Positions 7,700-14,848 of a DNA stretch of 23,769 bases are shown piece by piece; within the stretch, counting starts at the first letter, position 1; each line of letters opens with the position of its first letter. The notes beneath the pieces were generated by a model. That model saw nothing but the letters and a program-made list of their open reading frames with translations. It searched no databases and was not told where the DNA came from. The DNA comes from an uncultured Collinsella sp. (GTDB taxonomy: Bacteria > Actinomycetota > Coriobacteriia > Coriobacteriales > Coriobacteriaceae): contig CATYEN010000035.1 of NCBI GenBank assembly GCA_958405565.1, forward strand, positions 1-23,769, in the 5' to 3' direction. The translations under genes were made by a program, and so were the position numbers.

Positions 7700-8683
7700 C
7701 TAGTTCACCTCGACAGGCTTGGCGCCGGGATAGCGCTCCTCAAAGTCTAGGCGGTACTTATTGTCATTGGTGCCCGCCACGTTGTCGCGCGACAGCGGCG
7801 CCACGATCTCATTCTTGTGGTCCGCAGGCTTGGCGTATTTCAGGCTGATCTCCCAGGCATCACAGATTGCGTCAATGCGGTGATCCAGGTCGTCGTACAG
7901 GGCGATGATGTCCTTCCAGGAGCTGTAGTTCTTGGAGCTCGTCGGGACGTCCAGGTCCTCGACGATGTCGTAATACTGCTCGATGGTGTCCTCCGTGCGC
8001 TCGGCGACGTCGGCGAGATTTTGACGGGTGGTTCGATCCTCTTCCAGATAGTTGCCGTTGAAGTTCTGCGCGCAGCCACGGACCTGGCTGTCGAGATCTT
8101 CGAGCAGGTCGTAGTATTCGCTCAGTCGGCGGTAGAGGTTCTGCTCGGAGAGCGTTGCTTCGCCGCCATCCTCGTCGTCATCGTCATCATCGTCGTACAG
8201 GCTGTTGGGATCGCCGAGAGGTTTTAGGTCATCGTCGTCGACGTCATGGTGCAGCTTAGCTACCTCGGCAGTCGTCTGCGTGGCGGCGTTGTCGAACGGT
8301 CTGATTGCAAAGAAGATGACCAGGGCGATGATGATCGCCACCAGCACAACGATAACGGCGATAAGCGGCCCGGTGCCGCTCTTTTTGGGAGCGGGGGTCT
8401 GTGGCGAAGCGGGCGCGTATGCGGGAGCCGGCTGCTGTTGGGGCGAGCCGCTCGCGACGGGTATGCGCTGCGTGGTCTCGACGGCCTCGGTCCTTGCGGC
8501 GGGGTCGGGGCTATAGGCGAGGGAGTCGTCCGCCTTGGCTTGCGGCGTATCAAGGGAGCCGGTCTGCTCAAAAGCGGGCTGGCTATCGCTCGCGGCTGTT
8601 TGCTCAACGGGTGCACCGCACGAGGTGCAGAACTTGGCATCATCTGCAAGAAGCTTGCCGCACGAGGCGCAATACCGAGACAT
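7700..8683 (-). CDS. Zinc-ribbon, single-pass membrane protein of unknown function
   Basis: 327 residues, starting at 8683, where the ATG follows AAAGGAG by six bases; an in-frame ATG at 8701 lacks such a site. Order of parts: N-terminal zinc ribbon with C5, C8, C19 and C22 (SRYCASCGKLL...FCTSCGAPVEQ); Pro/Ala/Gln-rich linker to about residue 104; one membrane helix at about 105-128 (LIAVIVVLVAIIIALVIFF); then an outside domain. The outside part begins with two Asp-rich runs (about 147-152 and 164-172) and continues as a helical domain with YYDLLEDLDSQVRGCAQNF and EDTIEQYYDIVEDLD. The layout resembles the common zinc-ribbon/TM envelope proteins of Gram-positives, whose roles are mostly unknown. 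The flanking palindromes are described separately. Confidence 0.82.
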   Translation of the reverse strand: MSRYCASCGKLLADDAKFCTSCGAPVEQTAASDSQPAFEQTGSLDTPQAKADDSLAYSPDPAARTEAVETTQRIPVASGSPQQQPAPAYAPASPQTPAPKKSGTGPLIAVIVVLVAIIIALVIFFAIRPFDNAATQTTAEVAKLHHDVDDDDLKPLGDPNSLYDDDDDDDEDGGEATLSEQNLYRRLSEYYDLLEDLDSQVRGCAQNFNGNYLEEDRTTRQNLADVAERTEDTIEQYYDIVEDLDVPTSSKNYSSWKDIIALYDDLDHRIDAICDAWEISLKYAKPADHKNEIVAPLSRDNVAGTNDNKYRLDFEERYPGAKPVEVN

Positions 8684-8751
8684 TGCCACTCCTTTCGCCA
8701 CATTTCAATGCAATACGACGATTATACCCAGCATCCAAAATTCCCCATCAT

Positions 8752-8820
8752 AAGTTGCGGTGAAATAGGGACTGTTTGGCGGTCTCAGAGCTTCAATCAG
8801 TCCCTATTTCACCGCAACTT
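8752..8820. repeat. REP-like palindromic element B
   Basis: A perfect 23-bp inverted repeat (arms 8752-8774 and 8798-8820) has a 23-base loop. The left arm contains GTTGCGGTGAAATAGGGAC. It lies in the divergent gap between the zinc-ribbon gene and tmk, where a terminator would make little sense, and no T-run follows. It shares the TAGGGAC core with element A but otherwise differs. Confidence 0.8.
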
Positions 8821-8908
8821 TGGAAAGGCGCCTTTAGCCATTGGGTGGGGTATCATGGCTTGGTTGATATATCTGCATTTACGCGCCTTGTAGGAAGGGG
8901 CTGCGCCC

Positions 8909-9592
8909 ATGGCTTTTGAGCCTGCTCAACATAGCTTTATCACGCTCGAGGGCGTCGACGGTGCCGGCAAGTCCACGCAGGCGCGCCTGCTTGCCCGTGC
9001 GCTCGACCTCGCTGGCTATCAGGTCGTAACTCTGCGCGAGCCGGGTGGCACTGCCATCAGCGAAAAGATTCGCGCCCTGCTGCTCGACCCCGCCAACGCG
9101 GCGATGGGGGACACCTGCGAGTTGCTGCTCTACGAGGCGGCGCGCGCCCAGTTGGTGCACGAGGTCATAGCCCCCGCCCTTGCGGCCGGCAAGGTGGTCC
9201 TGTGCGATCGCTTCTACGATTCCACGACCTGCTACCAGGCATTTGCCGATGGCCTCGATCGCCAGATGGTGCGCGATGCCAACAGCCTGGCCGTCGCGGG
9301 AACGCACCCGGCGCTCACGCTCGTCTACCACATCACGCCCGAGCAGGCGGCGCTGCGCATGGCAGCCCGTGGCGCGGCAGATCGCATGGAGGCTAAGGGT
9401 ATGGCATTCCAGGAGCGTGTCTACGAGGGGTTTTGCGCAATTGCTGCCGAGGAGCCAGACCGCGTAAAGCTCATCGACGCCACCGCGACCGTCGAAGACG
9501 TCTTCGCGCAGACGGTCGAGCAGGTTCGCGCGTACGGTCTCGACATTCCGCAGGAAGCCGTCGCCGCCGCGCTTGCCCAGGAGGCCGAGTAA
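8909..9592 (+). CDS. tmk: Thymidylate kinase
   Basis: dTMP kinase of 227 residues, which converts dTMP to dTDP for DNA synthesis in the cytosol. The P-loop GVDGAGKST is at residues 15-23, the substrate-binding REPGGT follows near 44-49, and DRFYDST starts at D100. The lid region contains AARGAADRMEAKG. The ATG lies after GGAAGG; the spacing is a little long but no better start is visible. It opens the tmk-holB-ricT operon, a conserved arrangement in Gram-positives, with only one base before holB. Upstream TATCAT (8851-8856) may be part of its promoter. Confidence 0.95.
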   Translation: MAFEPAQHSFITLEGVDGAGKSTQARLLARALDLAGYQVVTLREPGGTAISEKIRALLLDPANAAMGDTCELLLYEAARAQLVHEVIAPALAAGKVVLCDRFYDSTTCYQAFADGLDRQMVRDANSLAVAGTHPALTLVYHITPEQAALRMAARGAADRMEAKGMAFQERVYEGFCAIAAEEPDRVKLIDATATVEDVFAQTVEQVRAYGLDIPQEAVAAALAQEAE

Positions 9593-9593
9593 C

Positions 9594-10721
9594 ATGGCCC
9601 CCGCTCAGGCAAGCCTGCTGGCCAAGCTCGACACCCAAGAGCGCGTGCGCGACTTTTTGACCAATGCCGTCGCTAGCGGTCGCGCATCGCACGCCTACCT
9701 GTTTTTGGGTGCGCCCGGCGCGGGCAAGCTCGACGCCGCGTGGGCGCTCGCCCAAGCCTTCCTGTGCGAGCAGGACGGCTGCGGCGCATGCGACAGCTGC
9801 GTGCGCGTTGCTCGGCATACGCATCCCGACGTGCACTATTACACGCCCGAGAGCGCCACGGGTTACCTCATCGCCCAGACCCGCGAGCTGCTCGATGACG
9901 TGCCGCTGGCGCCCATCCGCGCCAAGGCCAAGGTCTACATCATCGACCGTGCCGAGCAGCTGCGTGCCAACACCGCCAACGCACTGCTCAAAACGCTCGA
10001 GGAGCCGCCCGAGGGCGTTATGTTTATCTTGCTGGGCACCTCGGCCGACGTGATGCTGCCCACTATCGTGAGTCGTTGCCAGTGCGTGCCGTTTCGGCTG
10101 GTATCGCCCGCCGTCGCCGCGCAGGCCGTGAGCCGCGCCACCGGTCAGGACCTTGCGCGTTGCCGCATGGCGGTTGCCGTGGCGGGAAGCCCCACACGCG
10201 GCATCGAGTTTCTTAAGAGCGCCGAGCGCCAGGACGCCCGCCGTCAGATGGTCCGTGCCATCGACTCACTCATTGCCGCCGACGAGGCCGACGTGCTCAG
10301 TCGCGCCAAGTCGCTCATCGTCGCCGTCAAGGCGCCGCTCGCCGAGGTCAAGTCCACGCAGGAAAAGGTACTCGAGCAAAACGCCGACTACCTGTCGCGT
10401 GGAGCATTGAAGCAGCTTGAGGACCGCAACAAGCGCGAACTCAACGCGCGCGAGCGTTCGGGTATCATGGAAGCGCTGGCGAGCGCGCGGACGCTCATGC
10501 GCGACGTGCTGCTGACGCTTCAGGACGAGGCGGCCGACGTGGTGAACGAAGACGTGCGCGACACGATCGGGCGGCTTGCCGCCGCGACCAATGTTGCGGG
10601 TGCCACACGGGCACTCGAGGCGGTCGCGACCGCCGAGCGCAACATCGCCAGAAACGTTACTCCCCAGCTGGCCATCGAGGTCATGCTGTTCGATATCAGG
10701 AAGGCACTGAAATGCCGTTAG
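9594..10721 (+). CDS. holB: DNA polymerase III delta-prime subunit
   Basis: 375-residue clamp-loader subunit. It is an AAA+ protein that helps load the sliding clamp. The start at 9594 is preferred over an upstream ATG because AGGAGG lies nine bases before it and it follows the tmk stop by one base. Residues 39-46 (GAPGAGKL) are a Walker A-like sequence in which the usual T/S after GK is Leu, in line with delta-prime often being a poor ATPase. A zinc finger is formed by C58, C63, C66 and C69. The SRC motif with the arginine finger is at 160-162. ALLKTLEEPP in the middle is typical of HolB/DnaX. Its 3' end overlaps ricT by 10 bases. Confidence 0.93.
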   Translation: MAPAQASLLAKLDTQERVRDFLTNAVASGRASHAYLFLGAPGAGKLDAAWALAQAFLCEQDGCGACDSCVRVARHTHPDVHYYTPESATGYLIAQTRELLDDVPLAPIRAKAKVYIIDRAEQLRANTANALLKTLEEPPEGVMFILLGTSADVMLPTIVSRCQCVPFRLVSPAVAAQAVSRATGQDLARCRMAVAVAGSPTRGIEFLKSAERQDARRQMVRAIDSLIAADEADVLSRAKSLIVAVKAPLAEVKSTQEKVLEQNADYLSRGALKQLEDRNKRELNARERSGIMEALASARTLMRDVLLTLQDEAADVVNEDVRDTIGRLAAATNVAGATRALEAVATAERNIARNVTPQLAIEVMLFDIRKALKCR

Positions 10722-12412
10722 TCGTACCTGTTAAGTTTACCTACGCCTCGCGCGACCTGTGGTTCGACCCGCAGGATCTGGATATCCTCGAGGCAGATTA
10801 CGCTATTTGCTCCACCGAGCGCGGAACCGAGATCGGTCTGGTCACGGCTGATCCCTTCGAGGTGCCGCAAGACGAGATCGGTCAGCCGCTCAAGCCCGTG
10901 CTGCGTGTGGCGAGCGACATCGACCTGCAGCTTGCCGACGACCTGGCCATCCAGGGTGACGAGGCCATGGTCGATTTCCGCCGTCTGGTCAAAGAGCTCG
11001 ACCTCGAGATGAAGCCGGTCGGCGTCGAGTACCTGTTTGGCGGCGAGAAGGCCGTGTTCTACTTTGCGGCCGAGGAGCGCGTCGATTTTCGTCAGCTCGT
11101 CAAGGATCTGTCCTCGACGCTGCACATCCGCGTCGACATGCGCCAGATCGGCGTGCGCGACGAGACCCGCCTGGTGGGCGGCTATGCCCAGTGCGGACAG
11201 GAGCTCTGCTGTACGCGCTTTGGCGGACAGTTTGAGCCCGTCTCGATCCGCATGGCAAAAGAGCAGGACCTGCCGCTCAACTCGTCCAAGATCAGCGGCG
11301 TGTGCGGCCGCCTGATGTGCTGCCTGCGCTATGAGTTCGAAGCGTACAAGGACTTTAAGAGCCGTGCGCCCAAAAAGAAGACGCTCATCGATACGCCGCT
11401 CGGCAAGGCGCGTATTCAGGAATATGACACGCCGCGTGAGCAGCTGGTGCTGCGCCTGGAGAACGGCAAGGTCTTTAAGGTCAACCTGGCCGATATGACC
11501 TGCTCGGAGGGCTGCAAAAAGAAGGCCGCCGAGCAGGGCTGCAACTGCCGCCCCGACTGCGTGACGCGCGACGTGCTCGAGCGCATCGAGTCGCCCGAGA
11601 TGCGCCTGGCGCTCATGGAGCTCGATCGCGAGAACGGCGTCGACGTGGGCGATGGCCTGTCGAGCGCCGACCGTCTTGCTGGCACGTCGATGCCCAAGCG
11701 CCGTCGTCGCGATGCTGAATCCGATGCTCGCGCCGGTCAGGGGCAGGGCGAGGGTCGTGGCCGCGGAAAGGGCCGTGGCAATGCCGCAACGCCTGAGGCC
11801 GAGGAGGCCGCCGGTGGCCGTCGTCGTCGCAAGCGCGCGGGCTCGGGCGATGCCGGCGAGGTCGCGTCCGCAGGCAAGAATGTCTCCCGCGAGCGCGAGG
11901 CTCAGCAGCCCCAGCAGCAAAACCGCGGCGGTGGCATGAACCCCACGCGCCGTCGCCGCCGTCACCTGTCGAGCGAGGAGCGCGAGGATGCCTTCCGCGC
12001 CGCAGCTGCTCGCGAGGCTGGTGCCGCTTCCAAGGGTCCCTCGGCCTCCGATGTGCCTGTCGACAAGGGCGGCAAGTCACGTGGCGAGGAGGAGCGCGCC
12101 CCGCGTCCGCGCCGTCGCCATTCCTCGGGCGCGCAGCAGAAGCCCTCAGTGCCCTCCGTGGCCGATCAGGTCTCGGATGGCGAGGTCAAGGTCACGCGCC
12201 GGCGTCCCGGAGATGGCGGGGGAGCGGCTGCCAAGGCTTCGCGTGGCGCCGCTCGCGACGAGCGCGAGCCGCGCGAAGATCGCGGTGGCGAGGGCTCGGC
12301 CGACCAGGGCCAAAAGCGCCGTCGCCGTCGCCGTTCCCGCAAGCCGCGCCAGGATGGTGGCGAGGGCTCGACCCCGTCTTCGGCCGCACCACAACCGCCC
12401 GCCGGCGAATAA
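10712..12412 (+). CDS. ricT: PSP1-domain protein, RicT/YaaT family, with long Arg-rich tail
   Basis: The first ~290 residues are a RicT (YaaT)-type PSP1 protein. In Bacillus RicT joins two partners to bind iron-sulfur clusters and stimulates RNase Y-dependent mRNA processing. Cysteine clusters C161/C166/C167 and C198/C203/C204 match the family pattern (CGQELCC, CGRLMCC). A further cluster follows at C264, C268, C277, C279 and C283. From about residue 320 to 566 the chain is low-complexity and basic, with GRGKGRG, several RRRRR-type runs and Gly/Ala/Glu filler; this doubles the usual length (about 275 aa). The tail looks disordered and could bind RNA, which is inference. The ATG overlaps holB by 10 bases and follows AGGAAGG. 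Gene order holB-ricT is the Gram-positive norm. Confidence 0.88.
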   Translation: MPLVVPVKFTYASRDLWFDPQDLDILEADYAICSTERGTEIGLVTADPFEVPQDEIGQPLKPVLRVASDIDLQLADDLAIQGDEAMVDFRRLVKELDLEMKPVGVEYLFGGEKAVFYFAAEERVDFRQLVKDLSSTLHIRVDMRQIGVRDETRLVGGYAQCGQELCCTRFGGQFEPVSIRMAKEQDLPLNSSKISGVCGRLMCCLRYEFEAYKDFKSRAPKKKTLIDTPLGKARIQEYDTPREQLVLRLENGKVFKVNLADMTCSEGCKKKAAEQGCNCRPDCVTRDVLERIESPEMRLALMELDRENGVDVGDGLSSADRLAGTSMPKRRRRDAESDARAGQGQGEGRGRGKGRGNAATPEAEEAAGGRRRRKRAGSGDAGEVASAGKNVSREREAQQPQQQNRGGGMNPTRRRRRHLSSEEREDAFRAAAAREAGAASKGPSASDVPVDKGGKSRGEEERAPRPRRRHSSGAQQKPSVPSVADQVSDGEVKVTRRRPGDGGGAAAKASRGAARDEREPREDRGGEGSADQGQKRRRRRRSRKPRQDGGEGSTPSSAAPQPPAGE

Positions 12413-12475
12413 CGCCCGCGAGCGGATTTAACCCGCCTTACCCCAATCGCGTCGGGGTACCATAGCGCTGAATCA

Positions 12476-12511
12476 ACAACCCTCCCTGCGACCGAACGTA
12501 GGGAGGGTTGT
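12476..12511 (+). promoter_or_regulatory. Hairpin burying the comF ribosome binding site
   Basis: A perfect 12-bp stem (ACAACCCTCCCT 12476-12487 with AGGGAGGGTTGT 12500-12511) can extend by three more pairs. The Shine-Dalgarno GGGAGGG (12501-12507) is wholly inside the right arm, seven bases before the TTG start of comF. The run after it (TTGTGTCTTG) is only partly T-rich, so a weak terminator for ricT is the alternative. A smaller inverted repeat, TACCCC..GGGGTA, lies just upstream. Confidence 0.6.
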
Positions 12512-12514
12512 GTC

Positions 12515-13321
12515 TTGAAGAGCCATCTGAACAAATTGAGCCGTCTGCAGGGTGCCGGCGCCCTACCGTTTGCGGACGAATTGCTGCCGTTTGCCGAGCG
12601 GGCGGCACGCGAGGCACTCGAGGCATTGTCGCCAACACGATGTGCCGGCTGCGAGCGCGCCGGTGCGCTTATTTGCCAAGACTGCCTGGCCGCGCTCACG
12701 CTCATCGACCCACGTCATAGCTGTACCCGATGCGGCGCCCCGTTTGGGGATTTGCTGTGCACTGAGTGTTCGGTCGAGGGCACGTCCTCGGCAATGGCGG
12801 AGGCGCTCGACCGCTGCCTGGCGTGCTCCGTCTATGCGCATCCGCTGCCGCGCATCATTAAAGCGTACAAGGACGCGGGCGAGCGACGCCTGGCGCCGTA
12901 TCTGGCGGAGCTGCTCTACGACACCGCCCTGCATGCCCAGGTCGTAGCGCCCGAACGCTTAGGAGGTGTGCTGTCCGGTGCGGATGCGGTGGTGTTTGTG
13001 CCTGCGACGGCGGCAGCGTTTCGGCGGCGTGGCTTTGATCATATGGAGGCCATTGCGCGCCCATTTTGCGAGCTGTCGGGTGTTCCCCTGCTCGATGCCC
13101 TCGTCAAGTACGGGCATGGCGACCAGCGCGAACTCGGTCGTGAGGAGCGTCGCGAGCGTGCCCAAGGCATGTACGAGACGGTTGAGGACGTGCACGGCCG
13201 CCGCCTACTGCTTATCGATGACGTTATCACCACGGGCGCGACCATGGCAGCAGCCTCGGCGGAGCTCAAGCGTGCCGGCGCTGCGGCAGTCGATGGCCTT
13301 GCTATCGCACGTGTTTGGTAG
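12515..13321 (+). CDS. comF: ComF-family phosphoribosyltransferase-like protein
   Basis: 268 residues. The N-terminal half holds two four-Cys zinc sites, C43/C46/C54/C57 and C70/C73/C82/C85 (CTRCGAPF and CTEC among them). The C-terminal half is a type I phosphoribosyltransferase fold with the PRPP loop LLLIDDVITTGAT from about 231 and a RGFDHMEAIARPF motif before it. In naturally competent bacteria ComF helps DNA uptake; its reaction is not settled. The TTG start is chosen because it has a well-placed SD and leaves a normal-length N-terminus; that SD is inside a hairpin. A GTG-started gene begins 10 bases downstream. Confidence 0.88.
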   Translation: MKSHLNKLSRLQGAGALPFADELLPFAERAAREALEALSPTRCAGCERAGALICQDCLAALTLIDPRHSCTRCGAPFGDLLCTECSVEGTSSAMAEALDRCLACSVYAHPLPRIIKAYKDAGERRLAPYLAELLYDTALHAQVVAPERLGGVLSGADAVVFVPATAAAFRRRGFDHMEAIARPFCELSGVPLLDALVKYGHGDQRELGREERRERAQGMYETVEDVHGRRLLLIDDVITTGATMAAASAELKRAGAAAVDGLAIARVW

Positions 13322-13331
13322 GGGTGGTTTT

Positions 13332-14441
13332 GTGGCAGTGAAGATTGAGCGGCGCAACGAGCCGACAGGCGAACAGCTAGCGGCTTCCGAAATCCTAACA
13401 GGCGCTTCAGCGCTGCGCATGATGCGCGCCGAGCGCCGGCAGATGGGCTATATCAGCTGGAAGGACCTTAATCCCGATGAAGAGCGCCGTGTGCTGCGCA
13501 CGTCGTCGCCCTCGACCGAGGATATCTATCTTCCTGACTTGGTGCGAATTGGAGCCAAAAGTGGCGAGGTGCAAGAAGATCTGTGCTTGCTGGTGGGATC
13601 TGCGGCGCAGCGCCGCCGCATGCCTGGCGTAGGCTGGTCCGTGTGTTCCGGGTTGCCCGCCGGCTCGATTCTAGAGGTGGAACCGGGGGTGTACAGCCTA
13701 TCTCCCGAGGCCCTTTGTGTTGCCGTTGCGCGCGAGGTCGGCTGCATCCAGGCGTTTGCCCTGGCCCAGGAGCTGTGCTCTAAGATTTCACTGAGCGACC
13801 GCGGGAAGTATCTGCCTCCCTACACCTCGCCTGTTACGAATAAACTTGCAAAGGACAAGGACCAGCCAGCAGACGTGGGCTACTTTGAAGTCGAGCTGGC
13901 GCTGACGCCCGATCGCCTGGCAGATTACCTTGCGGCATGCAAGGGGAATGTGGCCAAACAGCTGCTGCGTCTGTGTCCCTACCTGTCAGAAAACCTGCTC
14001 TCGCCCATGGAGTGCATCATGCTCGCCCTGTTTTCGCTTCCGTTTTCCTATGGCGGGTTTGCCTGCGGACCTTTTAAGACCGACTACAAGATCGAGTTCG
14101 ATGACCGTGCGCAGGCAATCTCGGGGATGCCTCATGCAGTTTGCGATGCGTATCAAGAGGCGGCCCGGTTTGACCTGGAATACAACGGTGAGCTGGGCCA
14201 TTCCTCTCGGAGGGGACGTATCCATGATGAAAAGCGCAACACGGGCTTGATTACTATGGGAATCGAGGTCGCGACGGTCAACAACGAAATGCTCTGCGAC
14301 ATGGAAGCGATGGAAGCACTCGCATGGCGCATCCACCAGCGTATGCGAAAGCGGTACCGGAATCGTGTCGATGCCCGCAGGAAGAAGCAAGAGGCGTTGC
14401 TTAACACGCTGCGGGCGTGTTTTGGGCTTAAGCCGGTCTAA
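13332..14441 (+). CDS. Unknown protein with C-terminal Vsr/DUF559-like nuclease-fold segment
   Basis: 369 residues from GTG at 13332, which follows AGGGGTGG; an in-frame GTG at 13338 is possible. The open frame continues upstream through comF, but that part is a shadow. The N-terminal ~100 residues are basic and of unknown fold. A middle part (LEVEPGVYSLSPEALCVAVAREVG) resembles the AbiEi-like winged segments of coriobacterial surface-unrelated proteins. The C-terminal segment has FDLEYNGELGH (D281, E283, N285, H290) and HDEKR (298-302) followed by GIEVATV, the spacing seen in Vsr/DUF559 PD-(D/E)XK-like domains (EYDG..H..D..R..GW.V). Whether it cuts DNA is not known; the family is by resemblance only. 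Codon use looks less GC-biased than in its neighbours. It lies next to two copies of the 47-bp motif. Confidence 0.72.
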   Translation: MAVKIERRNEPTGEQLAASEILTGASALRMMRAERRQMGYISWKDLNPDEERRVLRTSSPSTEDIYLPDLVRIGAKSGEVQEDLCLLVGSAAQRRRMPGVGWSVCSGLPAGSILEVEPGVYSLSPEALCVAVAREVGCIQAFALAQELCSKISLSDRGKYLPPYTSPVTNKLAKDKDQPADVGYFEVELALTPDRLADYLAACKGNVAKQLLRLCPYLSENLLSPMECIMLALFSLPFSYGGFACGPFKTDYKIEFDDRAQAISGMPHAVCDAYQEAARFDLEYNGELGHSSRRGRIHDEKRNTGLITMGIEVATVNNEMLCDMEAMEALAWRIHQRMRKRYRNRVDARRKKQEALLNTLRACFGLKPV

Positions 14442-14474
14442 TTCACGTCGAAATTAGGGGGTTAATCATATGCC

Positions 14475-14521
14475 CTGGCCAAAATATGGCAAATATGAGT
14501 ACTGTCACTAAATCAGTAACA
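14475..14521 (-). repeat. 47-bp dispersed motif, copy 2
   Basis: Read on the - strand it starts TGTTACTGATTTAGTGAC and ends TTTTGGCCAG, with the shared 18-base core. It differs from copy 3 at six of 47 positions. It points away from copy 3, so both GGCCA ends face outward. It starts 34 bp after the nuclease-like gene. Confidence 0.8.
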
Positions 14522-14646
14522 GCAAAATCAAGGAGTTTAGGACTCGGGGGCGGCATAAAGTAAGAAGATAATATACAAATGTAGAATAACTAAGCATCAG
14601 GTTGGCGACACTGAGCGCAAAATCTGTCCGAGAGGCCAAAATTGCC
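14522..14646. other. AT-rich spacer between two inverted motif copies
   Basis: 125 bp with no ORF of note. It contains an AT-rich patch (AAGATAATATACAAATG near 14565) that could hold a promoter -10, and the string GTCCGAGAGGCCAAAATTGCC leads into copy 3. I see no hairpin, terminator or RNA signature of its own. Confidence 0.4.
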
Positions 14647-14693
14647 TGTTACTAAATTGGTGACAGTACTCATATTTGCCGTTTTTTGGCCAC
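14647..14693 (+). repeat. 47-bp dispersed motif, copy 3
   Basis: Starts TGTTACTAAATTGGTGAC and ends TTTTTTGGCCAC, with the shared 18-base core. It matches copy 1 (96-142) at 42 of 47 positions even though the two are 14.5 kb apart. Confidence 0.8.
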
Positions 14694-14712
14694 GGCACCC
14701 CAAGAAGGGTGC

Positions 14713-14741
14713 CCCGGAGCTCCCCATAGGGGAGCTCCGGG
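14713..14741. terminator. GC-rich 13-bp hairpin, possible degenerate terminator
   Basis: Perfect stem CCCGGAGCTCCCC / GGGGAGCTCCGGG around the loop ATA. Only CTT follows, so termination on the + strand would be weak. It resembles the hairpin at 16251-16284 (CCCC-A(A)TA-GGGGAGC in both), which does have a T-run. Confidence 0.5.
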
Positions 14742-14813
14742 CTTCACAGAGGCACGAATAGCCCGCTCTGACCTGCGAAATCTGTACTCGCGATGCGAAT
14801 GACGCCCCTAACC

Positions 14814-14842
14814 TTAAACTTTAGCTTGAACTTAGCTATAAT
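14814..14842 (+). promoter_or_regulatory. Promoter with consensus -10
   Basis: TATAAT at 14837-14842 is a perfect -10 hexamer, the only one I noticed in the window. TTAAAC at 14814-14819 is a weak -35 with 17 bp spacing. Transcription would begin near 14849, some 325 bases before the lipoprotein start. Confidence 0.6.
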
Positions 14843-14848
14843 GCGCTA

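Noticed and set aside
12966..13331. Upstream extension of the nuclease-like frame through comF
   Set aside because: It overlaps comF in another frame where comF has the conserved PRPP motif; a GTG with an SD follows the comF stop.
96..14693. CRISPR-like reading of the 47-bp repeats
   Set aside because: There are only three copies, two inverted relative to each other and one 14 kb away, with no regular spacers and no cas genes.
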